Below, one piece after another: positions 53,781-62,426 of a stretch of DNA of 64,000 nt. The translations under genes were made by a program, and so were the position numbers. Position 1 is the first letter of the stretch; each line of letters begins with the position of its first letter. The notes below the pieces were generated by a model that saw only the letters and a program-made list of their open reading frames with translations, did no database searches and was not told the origin of the DNA. Source of the stretch: Citrobacter freundii (lineage in GTDB: Bacteria; Bacteroidota; Bacteroidia; Chitinophagales; Chitinophagaceae); the NCBI GenBank assembly GCA_003243445.1, contig QFQQ01000012.1, forward strand, positions 1 to 64,000, given 5' to 3'.

Positions 53781-56150
53781 ATGTTCACAAATTACCTGAA
53801 AACCGCCTGGAGAAACCTGCTAAAGAATAAGTTCTATTCCATCATTACCATTGCAGGGCTCACGCTCGGACTTTGTGTTGGTATACTGATCCTGCTTTGG
53901 GTTCAGGATGAAAGAAGTTTTGACAGGTTTCATTCAAAACAAGCCAATATCTATAAACTGGAGAACCGGGTAGGAACCGGCTCAAGCATTCAGATCTGGA
54001 CAGAAACGGTTTCACCAATTGCTATGCTGGCAAAGAACGAATTGCCCGAAGTGAAGGATTATACACGTGTTTGCTATAATTATTTTTTCAACCAGTTCCG
54101 GATCGGTGATAAAACATTTCAGGAAGACAATAAATTCTTTGTTGATCCGTCCTTCTTCAGCATTTTTGATTTTGGATTGATAAAAGGAAATAAACAAAAT
54201 CCTTTTCCGGATGATCAGTCGATCGTAATGACGGAGACAACGGCAAAACGATATTTCGGAGATGCAGATCCGATCGGTAAGGTGATCATGGCCGAAGATG
54301 ACAGCACTTTGTTCAAAGTAAGCGGGATCATCCCGGACTTTCCGAAAAACTCCAGCCTGGATTACGATATGTTATTCCCCATGTCGTTATATGCAAAAAA
54401 ATATTACAATGGCAACGTTGCGGAATTCAATACCGATTTTCATCAGTTCAATTATGAAACTTACCTGTTATTGCAGCCCGGTGTATCATTAAGTTCGCTG
54501 GCAACGAAATTGCGAAACATCCATCTCCGGATGAAGGCCGATGATACAGATATCGCCTACCTGCCGACGCCGCTGAAAAGAATACATCTTTTTAAATCAG
54601 ATGGTACTGAGGCCGGGATGGAAACAGTCAGGATGTTTACCATCATTGCATTGGTGATATTGACGATCGCCTGCATCAATTATGTGAATCTTTCTACGGC
54701 GAGATCTATGCTTCGTGCGAAGGAAGTGAGCCTTCGCAAGATCGTTGGTGCGGGTAAAGGGCAATTGTTCATGCAGTTCATTGGTGAAACGACGCTGTTG
54801 TTCATCATTGCTGCAGTACTGGCATTGGCATTGCTTCCGGCAATGATGCCATTGTTCAATACGATCGCAGGAAAAGAGCTTCAATTTGATCTTCGCAATA
54901 CAGATATCTGGCTGGTGATCCTGGCTACGATCGCGGGAACGCTGATCGTTTCAAGCATCTATCCGGCCATGCTGCTTTCTTCTTTCAAACCGCTGAATGC
55001 GATGAAGGGAAAGATCAGTTCAAAATTCAATGATGCATTTTTCAGGAAGGCTTTGGTAGTAACGCAGTTTGCGTTTTCAGTGACGTTGGTCGCGGGTACA
55101 TTTGTGATCAGCCGGCAATTGCATTTTATCCGTACAAAAAATCTTGGCTATAATAAGGAAAACATTTTCACCTTTAATATGCGCACGATGGCCCCGCATT
55201 ATGATGCGGTGAAAGCGGAGCTTTTAAAGCAACCGGGAGTACTGGATGTTACGCGTTCCAATAATTCCACGATCGTGAATTTTTCCAACATCACAGGAAG
55301 CACCAATTTCGATGGCAAGGGGCCGAATGAAACATTTATGATCCATCCGGCAGCGATTGATGAACACGCCATTCCGTTCTTTAAAATGCAGATGGCAGCA
55401 GGAAGTAATTTTACCGGAATGCCAGGAGATTCACTGCATGTGATATTAAACGAAACTGCTGTTAAGAACGCAGGAATAAAAGATCCGATCGGCAAGCGCT
55501 TTCAGTTGTGGGATCTCAAGGCCACGATCATCGGTGTGGTAAAAGATTTTCATTATGCATCAATGAAGCAGGCGATCGAACCGATGATCTTTTATTATCA
55601 GCCAAAATCATTCAGCCGGATTTATATCAAGACGACGGGCCAGGATGCTGCAAAAGCCGTTGCTGCGGCCGAAACACAGTGGAAGAAATACAACGGCGAA
55701 TACGCGATCAACTATTCATTCCTGGACGACACGTTTGACAGATTGTACCGGGCGGAAGAAAGGACGGGAAAGCTATTCAACATCTTTGCCGGCATTGCCA
55801 TCCTGATCTCCTGTCTTGGTCTGTTTGGACTGACGGCATACACGGCACAAGTGCGTACACGTGAGATCGGGGTAAGAAAAGTACTTGGAGCATCGGTTCC
55901 TGATGTGGTTGGGTTACTGGCAAAAGATTTTATCAAACTTGTGTTGATCGGTATCATTGTGGCAACGCCTGTTGCCTGGTATATGATGAATAAATGGCTG
56001 GGAGATTTTGCTTACAGGATCACGATCGACTGGACCGTATTTGCAGTTTCCGGGTTGCTGGCCATCTTCATTGCAGTAGTTACGATCAGTTTTCAATCGA
56101 TCAATGCGGCATTGGTAAACCCGGTTAAATCACTCAAACAACAGGATTGA
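53781..56150 (+). CDS. MacB/FtsX-type ABC transporter permease
   Basis: A 789-residue membrane protein of the Bacteroidota MacB-like permease group. There is an N-terminal helix (FYSIITIAGLTLGLCVGILIL, about 18-38), a MacB_PCD periplasmic domain (residues about 45-260), three central helices (MFTIIALVILTIACINYVNL near 285), a second periplasmic domain and three C-terminal helices (LFNIFAGIAILISCLGLFGL near 680; REIGVRKVLGASVPDVVGLL). No ATPase gene is adjacent. Such orphan permeases are common in Chitinophagaceae and probably share an ATPase encoded elsewhere. Export of peptides, lipoproteins or drugs is possible; the substrate is unknown. Confidence 0.9.
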   Translation: MFTNYLKTAWRNLLKNKFYSIITIAGLTLGLCVGILILLWVQDERSFDRFHSKQANIYKLENRVGTGSSIQIWTETVSPIAMLAKNELPEVKDYTRVCYNYFFNQFRIGDKTFQEDNKFFVDPSFFSIFDFGLIKGNKQNPFPDDQSIVMTETTAKRYFGDADPIGKVIMAEDDSTLFKVSGIIPDFPKNSSLDYDMLFPMSLYAKKYYNGNVAEFNTDFHQFNYETYLLLQPGVSLSSLATKLRNIHLRMKADDTDIAYLPTPLKRIHLFKSDGTEAGMETVRMFTIIALVILTIACINYVNLSTARSMLRAKEVSLRKIVGAGKGQLFMQFIGETTLLFIIAAVLALALLPAMMPLFNTIAGKELQFDLRNTDIWLVILATIAGTLIVSSIYPAMLLSSFKPLNAMKGKISSKFNDAFFRKALVVTQFAFSVTLVAGTFVISRQLHFIRTKNLGYNKENIFTFNMRTMAPHYDAVKAELLKQPGVLDVTRSNNSTIVNFSNITGSTNFDGKGPNETFMIHPAAIDEHAIPFFKMQMAAGSNFTGMPGDSLHVILNETAVKNAGIKDPIGKRFQLWDLKATIIGVVKDFHYASMKQAIEPMIFYYQPKSFSRIYIKTTGQDAAKAVAAAETQWKKYNGEYAINYSFLDDTFDRLYRAEERTGKLFNIFAGIAILISCLGLFGLTAYTAQVRTREIGVRKVLGASVPDVVGLLAKDFIKLVLIGIIVATPVAWYMMNKWLGDFAYRITIDWTVFAVSGLLAIFIAVVTISFQSINAALVNPVKSLKQQD

Positions 56151-56221
56151 CAACGAATACATGCAGATTTTATGATGAATGCGTTACAGGATTTTTAACA
56201 GTTATATTTTGTCGGTGGATA

Positions 56222-56252
56222 TTTGATATTCACAAATTGGACTATATATTTG
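56222..56252 (+). promoter_or_regulatory. Consensus promoter of the small secreted protein
   Basis: TTTG (56222-56225), exactly 19 nt, then TATATTTG (56245-56252). This is the cleanest Bacteroidota promoter in the window, 37 nt before the ATG at 56290. Confidence 0.82.
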
Positions 56253-56289
56253 CCCACATTTTTAACTAAACCACACCCTGTATCGAACC

Positions 56290-56808
56290 ATGAAAAAGTT
56301 TATTACGGCTATTATGGCGCTGTTCATCGGCGTTCTGTCATTTGCTCAAACCACCACTAACGACAAAATGGTAAAGCATAATGGAGAAAAACTGGAAGTA
56401 AAAGTTATCAAAGTAGGCGAGACGACCATCACCTTCAAATATCCCGGAGAGGATGCTGAACAGGTGATCGGCAAGTATGCGGTAGCATATATCACTTACG
56501 GCGGAAGCGGAAGAAAGGAAAATATCACTGCGAAAGTACTGGTATCAGGCAAAAGCGACTGGGAAAATGTAGTGATCCTGACTGATAAATCCCAGGTGCT
56601 CGGTCTGAAAGAAGGTGAAGCCGTTCGCGGTAAAACTTCCGGCTGGTTGAGCTATAATACCGCAGGTTCTGCCGACAAGAAGGCAACCCGTAAGATCAAA
56701 GAAGCGGCTGCAGAACTTGGCGCATCGTTTGTCCTGCTTACATCAGATAAGAATGATGGTTTTGGCGTAAAACAGTCTATCAAGAACGGAACTACTTACA
56801 GCTATTAA
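56290..56808 (+). CDS. Small secreted protein of unknown function
   Basis: A 172-residue exported protein. Signal peptide MKKFITAIMALFIGVLSFAQ. Residues 28-65 (MVKHNGEKLEVKVIKVGETT then ITFKYPGEDAEQVIGKY) resemble short beta-rich repeats seen in other Bacteroidota secreted proteins that start with an AAxNGxxL-type motif. The C-terminal half has a helix (ATRKIKEAAAELGASFVLLT) typical of YdgH/heavy-metal-like alpha/beta folds. I do not recognise the family. It has its own strong promoter and a strong terminator, so it is probably well expressed. Confidence 0.7.
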   Translation: MKKFITAIMALFIGVLSFAQTTTNDKMVKHNGEKLEVKVIKVGETTITFKYPGEDAEQVIGKYAVAYITYGGSGRKENITAKVLVSGKSDWENVVILTDKSQVLGLKEGEAVRGKTSGWLSYNTAGSADKKATRKIKEAAAELGASFVLLTSDKNDGFGVKQSIKNGTTYSY

Positions 56809-56835
56809 GATCAATAATCCGCAGACCTGCGGATC

Positions 56836-56888
56836 CATGACATAAAAAAAGAGCACTGATCTGATCGGTGCTCTTTTTTTATGTCATG
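56836..56888. terminator. Strong bidirectional terminator
   Basis: 21-nt complementary arms (CATGACATAAAAAAAGAGCA and on) around an 11-nt loop, with A7 on the left and T7 on the right. It separates the secreted protein from the convergent TPR gene. Confidence 0.93.
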
Positions 56889-56986
56889 TTTTTATCTTTT
56901 CCTGGGCGAGGGTGTTGCTTTCACTGCTTCGTTTTGTTTGATTGAAAGGTTGTTTCAATCATTCCCGGGATGTGTCAGCCGGCTGG

Positions 56987-57637
56987 TTAACCCGGCATTC
57001 TCGAAATATATTTTTCTATCTGTTTGATCTGATCAACGATTTGTGGCGTTGTTGGTTTCAGCGCTTTTGCTTTGCGGAAGAATTCTTTGCTTGCGCGGAA
57101 TTCTCTTTTATTCATCATGATGCTGCACATCTGGAGGTAGGCGGCCGCTTCATTTTCTTTATCAGGCAGGCCTTTGCGGATTGCGCCGCGGATATAGGAC
57201 TCGGCTTGTTTGAGATCATTTTTCTGCATGGCAAGCATTCCCATCTGAAGCATGCTTGCGCCTTCGGCTTCTTTCATTGGCATACCAAGATCGAGGCCTT
57301 TCTTCATCATTTTTTCAGCGCCATCAAAATCCTGTTTCATCATGGCGATATTGCCCTTCAGTGTATAGTAAACCGAGCGGATCGGTTTGTAAAGCAGGTT
57401 GGGGAATTGAATGGAAGCCAGTACTTTTTCAGCACCATCCATATCACCGCTTTCCATATATTCCTGTATCAGGCGAAGCGGTCCAAAGAAGAAGTGGCCC
57501 AGGACCAGGATAAGGCCAATAAAATACAGCGGAAACGCAGGCCAGAATCCAGCCGCATAATTCACATAACCTCCCAGCGCCATGAGTATGATGCCGATCC
57601 AGAGGCGGTACTTGATCAGTAGGTTGTAAAACTTCAT
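56987..57637 (-). CDS. TPR-repeat membrane protein
   Basis: A 216-residue protein with two N-terminal transmembrane helices (LWIGIILMALGGYVNYAAGF, about 12-31, and PLYFIGLILVLGHFFFGPLR, about 36-55). A cytoplasmic TPR solenoid follows: SGDMDGAEKVLASIQFPNLL, YYTLKGNIAMMKQDFDGAEK, GMLAMQKNDLKQAESYIRGA and EAAAYLQMCSIMMNKREFRA. It may serve as a membrane scaffold; the partner is unknown. The upstream 400-nt gap is full of nested inverted repeats. Confidence 0.75.
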   Translation of the reverse strand: MKFYNLLIKYRLWIGIILMALGGYVNYAAGFWPAFPLYFIGLILVLGHFFFGPLRLIQEYMESGDMDGAEKVLASIQFPNLLYKPIRSVYYTLKGNIAMMKQDFDGAEKMMKKGLDLGMPMKEAEGASMLQMGMLAMQKNDLKQAESYIRGAIRKGLPDKENEAAAYLQMCSIMMNKREFRASKEFFRKAKALKPTTPQIVDQIKQIEKYISRMPG

Positions 57638-57667
57638 AAGGCCGCAAAGATAGGCGCTAATTATATT

Positions 57668-58035
57668 GCGCGAATTTCGCGAATTAATTCTTTAGAGCTG
57701 GAAGGGATATCAAATACTGTAGTGGACAATGCATTGCCCTGTGTGCGCCTATATGATTGAATTTTGAAAATCATCTTATTATACTAAAAAACTTCACCTT
57801 TAGATCCAATGCCGTTAAGTTGAGTCTTCGGCGGATTGTCATCCCGGCCAGGCAAATTTAGACGACCATCGAACTTAGTGTAAGCCAGAGCCGGGATCTC
57901 CGCAATGAGGGGCTCCCGGCTCTGGCAGCTTTAAATCGGCATCAAACATTAGATCGCCGGCCGGGATGACAAACTTTTTGCTCCTTAACTAAATGACGGC
58001 ATTGCCTTTAGATCACTAATTCGCGAAATTCGCGC
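57668..58035. repeat. Outer inverted repeat of the nested cluster
   Basis: GCGCGAATTTCGCGAATTA (57668-57686) and its exact complement (58017-58035) bracket the intergenic region between the TPR and VOC genes. A MITE-like insertion (57807-58004) lies inside it. This explains most of the 400-nt gene-free stretch. Confidence 0.8.
57807..58004. mobile_element. 198-bp MITE-like insertion with 10-bp target duplication
   Basis: The ends are CAATGCCGT (57807-57815) and ACGGCATTG (57996-58004), perfect 9-bp terminal inverted repeats. They are flanked directly on both sides by CCTTTAGATC (57797-57806 and 58005-58014), a perfect 10-bp direct repeat as expected for a target-site duplication. Inside are a second inverted pair, TTGTCATCCCGGCC and GGCCGGGATGACAA, and a central hairpin, AGCCAGAGCCGGGA with TCCCGGCTCTGGC. 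No ORF is present. Confidence 0.85.
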
Positions 58036-58037
58036 CC

Positions 58038-58493
58038 TCAATCCGCGTCATTGACCTCAATCCAATACCCATCCAAATCCCTAAACCACAACTGCTTCAC
58101 CCCATCCACCCTGTTCGTCACAGCGCCTTTTGTGCCCGCCCAGTCTTCGAACTCCACTTTGTGCTGTTTGAGATTGGAAATGAATGCATCGATGGATGTA
58201 ACGGAAAAGCAGAGATGGGCATTTTTGTCGTGTACGGTCGCTTTGGCGGCACCGCTTATAATATGCAGCTGGCTTTTGGGGCCGATGCTGAACCAACTGT
58301 GCCGGCCGTCATGAAAGGGTTCGGGGATCGTGTCAAGCCCGATCACTTCCTGGTAAAAACGGGTGCTTTTTTCAAGGTTTACAACATAGATGGCAATATG
58401 GTTGAGTTGGGGCATAGCTTTGGTTTGGGCCATGGCGGAGAACGAGAGACAAAGACCCATGGCGATCAGGGGAATGATTTTTTTCTTTTTCAT
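58038..58493 (-). CDS. Exported VOC-superfamily (glyoxalase-like) protein
   Basis: A 151-residue protein with a signal peptide (KKKKIIPLIAMGLCLSFSAM then AQ) followed by one VOC module: LNHIAIYVVNLEKSTRFYQE (metal ligand His), the centre with HSWFSIGPKSQLHI, AHLCFSVTSIDAF, and the C-terminal FRDLDGYWIEVND with the ligand Glu. VOC proteins include glyoxalase I, fosfomycin-resistance enzymes and dioxygenases; the export signal is unusual for them. The ATG at 58493 is chosen because the signal peptide starts there; the frame runs up to 58580. Confidence 0.82.
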   Translation of the reverse strand: MKKKKIIPLIAMGLCLSFSAMAQTKAMPQLNHIAIYVVNLEKSTRFYQEVIGLDTIPEPFHDGRHSWFSIGPKSQLHIISGAAKATVHDKNAHLCFSVTSIDAFISNLKQHKVEFEDWAGTKGAVTNRVDGVKQLWFRDLDGYWIEVNDAD

Positions 58494-58622
58494 ACAGCAA
58501 TTTACGGATTGTGGTTTGTTGGTTATGCGATCACTTACGGGCAATAAAAAAACTTCATTAATTGCATTAATGAAGTTCAAAAATATGGACAGCGGTCATC
58601 CTGTTGCGGATGACACGTTATC

Positions 58623-59150
58623 TCAGCTTGCAATAGCCAGTTGTTTGCCCTCAATTCTCAGCGATCTGAGATAAACCATTGCCTGGCAGCGGAACTGTAT
58701 CTCCTGGTCCACGTACCTCAGCACGAAGGAATACACCGGTCCGGACCCGAGGCCAAACACGATCTGTTTTTCCATTAGTCTTCCTTCCGGCATTTCATTC
58801 CAGAGACGGTTGATCTCTTTTGTGGTATTATCCCAGAGAGTAAGAAGGTCTTTCTTATTAAGTGGCTTCTGCACTTTATCCCAGGTGCGGCTGAAGCTTC
58901 CCGTTGGTTGCCAGTGCCCGGTTGTAATACCCACGGCAGCGGGGATGCTCATGCTGATAAGTTCCCAGGCCAGTTCAGCAAACGGCTTCATTCCGTTCAG
59001 TGAGTAAAAGAAAAGATGATCGTCGGGGAATGCTTCGATCAGTTCCCTTGTCTGCATGCGTTCATCCTGCCAGTAAGCCAGCAACACTTCCGGATTTACG
59101 TTGACCGGAGCTGCAGCGTTTGTCGTCTTGCTCATCGATGTAGTCGTCAT
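58623..59150 (-). CDS. DinB-family protein lacking metal-binding histidines
   Basis: A 175-residue four-helix-bundle protein. It aligns with the next gene through LIEAFPDDHLFFYSLNGMKP and FAELAWELISMSIPAAVGIT. DinB/YfiT folds normally bind a divalent metal by three His; here the usual C-terminal HH position reads YVDQEIQFRCQAMVYLRSL, so it appears degraded. Start could be ATG 59150 or a later ATG (MSKTT). It is possibly transcribed with its paralogue. The role is unknown (family members include thiol transferases). Confidence 0.75.
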   Translation of the reverse strand: MTTTSMSKTTNAAAPVNVNPEVLLAYWQDERMQTRELIEAFPDDHLFFYSLNGMKPFAELAWELISMSIPAAVGITTGHWQPTGSFSRTWDKVQKPLNKKDLLTLWDNTTKEINRLWNEMPEGRLMEKQIVFGLGSGPVYSFVLRYVDQEIQFRCQAMVYLRSLRIEGKQLAIAS

Positions 59151-59347
59151 ATCAAAATCATTTGCAGTTGATAAATAGTAAATGGTCTCCTGTAATAATG
59201 GTCAGACCCAAAAATGGTTTAAATTTTCGCCGCTAATTATCCTCTATCTACCGAATACAGGCTAAAATCTGTACAGAATCAAGCGAACTGCCAACTTTCG
59301 GTTTTATCACCGCTATGGTCCTGCAATTCGCGTAATCCGTGTTTTAA

Positions 59348-59842
59348 TCAGCGCTCCCAGAAGAAAGGCGGCTCAATTCCCAGCGCTCTCATATACACAA
59401 ACCCCTGTGCCCTGTGATGGATCTCGTTATCTATTACGTAAAGCAGCAGCCAGTACATGGTGCCGGGCCATTGGCCGAAGGCAACATCTTCCTGCTGAAG
59501 GCGTTCGGGTGTTACTTTTGGCCACAGTTCTTCGAGTTGCCTGGTGGCTTCATCCCAGCGTTCCAGCAATTGCGCTTTGCTGTTGATCCCTTTTAAATGG
59601 ATGTCTTCTGCTTTTTGCCATTCGCCGGTCACTACGCCGATTAGTGAAGGAACACCCATACCGAGAATTTCGAGAGCGAGCTCTCCGAATGGACGCATAC
59701 CACCGACCGAAAAAGAAAAGAGCTGGTCTTCCGGATATTTTTCAATCGTTCTGCGGGTCAGGTTGCGATGGCCCATCCAATGGCTGAAGAATTGATCTGT
59801 TGTAATGGCTGCGGGAGCGGAATTCAATGTTGCTGTTGACAT
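59348..59842 (-). CDS. DinB-family protein
   Basis: A 164-residue paralogue of the preceding entry. The family pattern is QFFSHWMGHRNLTRRTIEKY, FSFSVGGMRPFGELALEILG and the C-terminal VIDNEIHHRAQGFVYMRALG, where the HH pair for metal binding is kept. It ends GIEPPFFWER, as in many DinB proteins. The start ATG 59842 (MSTATLN) is preferred over 59884. The 200-nt gap between the two paralogues shows no gene. Confidence 0.8.
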   Translation of the reverse strand: MSTATLNSAPAAITTDQFFSHWMGHRNLTRRTIEKYPEDQLFSFSVGGMRPFGELALEILGMGVPSLIGVVTGEWQKAEDIHLKGINSKAQLLERWDEATRQLEELWPKVTPERLQQEDVAFGQWPGTMYWLLLYVIDNEIHHRAQGFVYMRALGIEPPFFWER

Positions 59843-60088
59843 ATTTGTTGGTTTTAAGGTTGATTTGTTTCGTTGACCATACAAAGCAACGACCGGCTAG
59901 TGACAGCCCTGTGTCAACAGGAATGAGAGATTTTTAAAAATTTTTCCGGATACGGGAGCTTGATTTCGCGGAATATAGGATCCACCCGGTTCAAAGCCCG
60001 AAAAGTAGCATTGCCGGCAGGAATTTAGCGTGGAATCCGCTATTTTTGCGGCCCACTTGTCTCCGGCGCTTTGGCAAAGGAGGAAGAT

Positions 60089-60160
60089 GGTCCCGTAGTT
60101 CAATGGATAGAATAGAAGTTTCCTAAACTTTTGATGCAGGTTCGATTCCTGCCGGGACTA
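60089..60160 (+). tRNA. tRNA-Arg (anticodon CCU)
   Basis: The 72-nt cloverleaf is complete: acceptor GGTCCCG with CGGGACT, D stem GTTC/GAAT, anticodon stem GAAGT/ACTTT with loop TTCCTAA (anticodon CCT in DNA, reads AGG), T stem GCAGG/CCTGC with TTCGATT loop, discriminator A. CCA is not encoded. tRNA 3' ends are common integration sites, and an integrase remnant lies 110 nt downstream. Confidence 0.95.
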
Positions 60161-60203
60161 CTGATAACGAAAGCTAACAAGACTCAACAAGACTTGAGTT
60201 GCA

Positions 60204-60232
60204 ACAAAAGCCGGTACCATGGCGGGTTTTGT
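60204..60232 (+). terminator. Terminator of the tRNA gene
   Basis: ACAAAA and CCG pair with CGG and TTTTGT across a short loop, with a T-run at the 3' side. Confidence 0.55.
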
Positions 60233-60270
60233 CATTTATCATCAGTGGTAGCACCGTTTACTCCTGTTAA

Positions 60271-60666
60271 TATGGGCAATTCATTGTCGGCGCAAGAGAT
60301 AAAAACGGTAATCAAACTATCATCCCACTTTTCAAATTTCCTCATGCAGTAAATATTATTGAAAAGTATAAGTCGGCCGAGTTCGAAAATGTTGTATTCC
60401 ATCCTAGCCTCTTTATTGAAGAACAAGCATACAATAGAAATCTAAAGGAAATTGCCAGCCTTGCTGGGATTACAAAGAGCATAAGCAATAAGACTGCGCG
60501 ACACACTAACGCCCAACTTTGGGTGAGATATGGTGCTGAGCGTCCCATCTTATCAAAAATGCTGGGTCGCACAAAAGAGGAAACAACAAAGAACTATTTC
60601 TCAGTTAATATCCCGGAGATTGTTCAGGGGACAAAACGAGCCGATTTCGCTTCTCTAGGCATATGA
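60271..60666 (+). pseudogene. Remnant of a tyrosine-recombinase integrase (C-terminal part)
   Basis: After a stop codon at 60268, 131 codons translate to a recognisable integrase catalytic domain end: GQFIVGARDKNGNQTIIPLF, FPHAVNIIEKYKSAEFENV, YNRNLKEIASLAGITKSISN, KTARHTNAQLWVRYGAERP, ILSKMLGRTKEETTKNYF. The HxxR box has lost its first His (NKTAR), the H/W position is LGRT where LGHT is usual, and the tyrosine is in NYF. There is no start codon and no first Arg box, so it is a broken gene. Its position right after tRNA-Arg suggests a former integrative element. Confidence 0.85.
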
Positions 60667-61029
60667 CTTAGGGTAGACAACTATTCTTAGTTACGCCTAA
60701 TCGAAATTTAATAACATGATTATCAACTAATTGTGGCTATCATGCCTGTATAGTGCACGCTCCTTACCGATAACTCGTCATGCTTCGTCATAATTTGTCG
60801 ATAAAATGGAAATTTTTCTGTTCAAATTTCGTTCTAAGGTTCATAAATTGCATCCATTATAAAAATAAACTAAGATAAGATGATGAATGGAGGTGACGCT
60901 TACTAAAGGTTAATTCGGTTAATACATCGACTAAGGCATATTACACTTCAGCCTGAACTTAATAAGGGCCAATTTCTCGTCGATATATATTATATTTTTT
61001 TGCTTATATTACTTCTCCAAACCTTAGCT
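60667..61029. other. AT-rich gap without recognised feature
   Basis: About 360 bases between the integrase remnant and the DUF4062 gene. It is clearly AT-rich compared with the region before the tRNA. I see no ORF of note, no repeat array of the type found elsewhere in the window, and no clear promoter except T-rich runs near 60990. Confidence 0.6.
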
Positions 61030-62322
61030 ATGGAGAAGTTGAATATCTTTATTTCATCTACTTATTACGATCTCTCAGTCACGCGGGACATTCTTCACAA
61101 TGCATTGAGCGAAATTGGTCATAAGCCTATTTTACATGAAAATGGAGGGGTTTTTTATAGCCCAGGGGATCACACTCATGTCAGCTGTATTAAACAAGTG
61201 GAGGAAGCTGATATTTTTATTATTCTCATTGGCTCGCGCTTCGGAGGAGAATCGATTTCAGATGTTTTTTCTCACATCGACATTGACGATCTCAAAAACA
61301 AGACTAATTATAAAGATTACTTCAAAGAGCATAACAAATATTCGATTACACAATGCGAATATCTAAAGGCAATGGAAAAAGGCATACCCATAATAGCTTT
61401 TTCTGAAAAGGCGTTGTTGGAGAAAAAGCACTGGTATGAAAAACTAAAGAAGAAAGGAAAAGTTGATATTAAACAGGTTGATTTTTTTGATGACGAGAAG
61501 GAGAACAAACATGCACCAGATATTTTTGAATTCATGAAGTTTATTAGTCACAGGACAGAGAACAACGCAATAACTCCATTTGAAAAAGTCGATGATATAT
61601 TAAACTATTCAAAAGAATATTTATCCAAATACTTCCGAAGCGTTTTACATCCCGCAGAGAAACAATCTGATGAAGAATACGAGTTATTCCCCAAAAAATT
61701 CCCGTTGGATCGAGTGTTTGATTATTTTTTCGAAGACTCCAATCGAAGAAAATCAATTCAATCCGTGGAAACTCGGATAGAATTTGATGAGAAAGGCCAT
61801 TGCAAATATGATGCGCGGATTAAGGTCACTCCGATAGATGAATTAAACCACTATCATTATCAGATGTATTCAGATAAAGAGGGAAAGGTAAAGGTAAATG
61901 AGTATAGAATAATTGGCGAACCAAATAAAACCGATTACTTAGGAATTAAAAAGGGAAGACATTTGAGGTTGAATTTATTTTTTAAAGAACCCATGAAAGA
62001 AACCTTCACTGTCCATATTAATTTGAAAGTAGATAATTATATCTCAGATTTAGTTGAAAACGGTAAAGGAACTTTATTGAGAAAGTTAAGCAATGGATTG
62101 AAAGAAATCTCCCAAATAAAGGAGGAGCTAATTTTTCCAGACGCGCCAATATACAGGATGTTACGAGTAAAGGTAGTGGATCATCCCGAAGGCACTCAAA
62201 AGAATAGATACTTAAAACCTAAATTCCTAGACGGCAAAAAGCATTATTCAGTTAAATTTTCAAAGAAGGATAAATCTACATTCAAGAAAAACACTCAACT
62301 AGATTTATATTTGAAGCATTGA
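61030..62322 (+). CDS. DUF4062-domain protein, putative defence effector
   Basis: A 430-residue protein. Residues 1-95 carry the DUF4062 domain, a TIR/deoxyribosyltransferase-like Rossmann fold: KLNIFISSTYYDLSVTRDIL, GVFYSPGDHTHVSCIKQVEE, ADIFIILIGSRFGGE. DUF4062 occurs at the N-terminus of proteins with NACHT or other sensor parts in anti-phage systems. Residues 100-210 are helical and charged; residues 230-430 are a beta-rich domain I do not recognise (DELNHYHYQMYSDKEGKVKV, GRHLRLNLFFKEPMKE). The base composition is AT-rich, unlike the genes before the tRNA, which supports acquisition. It is convergent with the next gene. The ATG at 61030 (MEKLNIF) is chosen; an upstream ATG at 61000 is less likely. 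Confidence 0.75.
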   Translation: MEKLNIFISSTYYDLSVTRDILHNALSEIGHKPILHENGGVFYSPGDHTHVSCIKQVEEADIFIILIGSRFGGESISDVFSHIDIDDLKNKTNYKDYFKEHNKYSITQCEYLKAMEKGIPIIAFSEKALLEKKHWYEKLKKKGKVDIKQVDFFDDEKENKHAPDIFEFMKFISHRTENNAITPFEKVDDILNYSKEYLSKYFRSVLHPAEKQSDEEYELFPKKFPLDRVFDYFFEDSNRRKSIQSVETRIEFDEKGHCKYDARIKVTPIDELNHYHYQMYSDKEGKVKVNEYRIIGEPNKTDYLGIKKGRHLRLNLFFKEPMKETFTVHINLKVDNYISDLVENGKGTLLRKLSNGLKEISQIKEELIFPDAPIYRMLRVKVVDHPEGTQKNRYLKPKFLDGKKHYSVKFSKKDKSTFKKNTQLDLYLKH

Positions 62323-62426
62323 ATCAAGGGCTTCTACCAATGTGATTGATTTAGCAGAGAGGGTAATTGTCTTACTTGTAATGGTAAATAAACTATAGCC
62401 GATGATTTAACTTGTATTTTGGGAGT

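Noticed and set aside
53618..53830. 70-codon ORF before the ABC permease
   Set aside because: It overlaps the start of the permease in another frame and begins next to a MITE. No homology is recognisable.
60342..60572. 76-codon minus-strand ORF after the tRNA
   Set aside because: It is antisense to the integrase remnant, whose plus-strand reading gives a clear family match.
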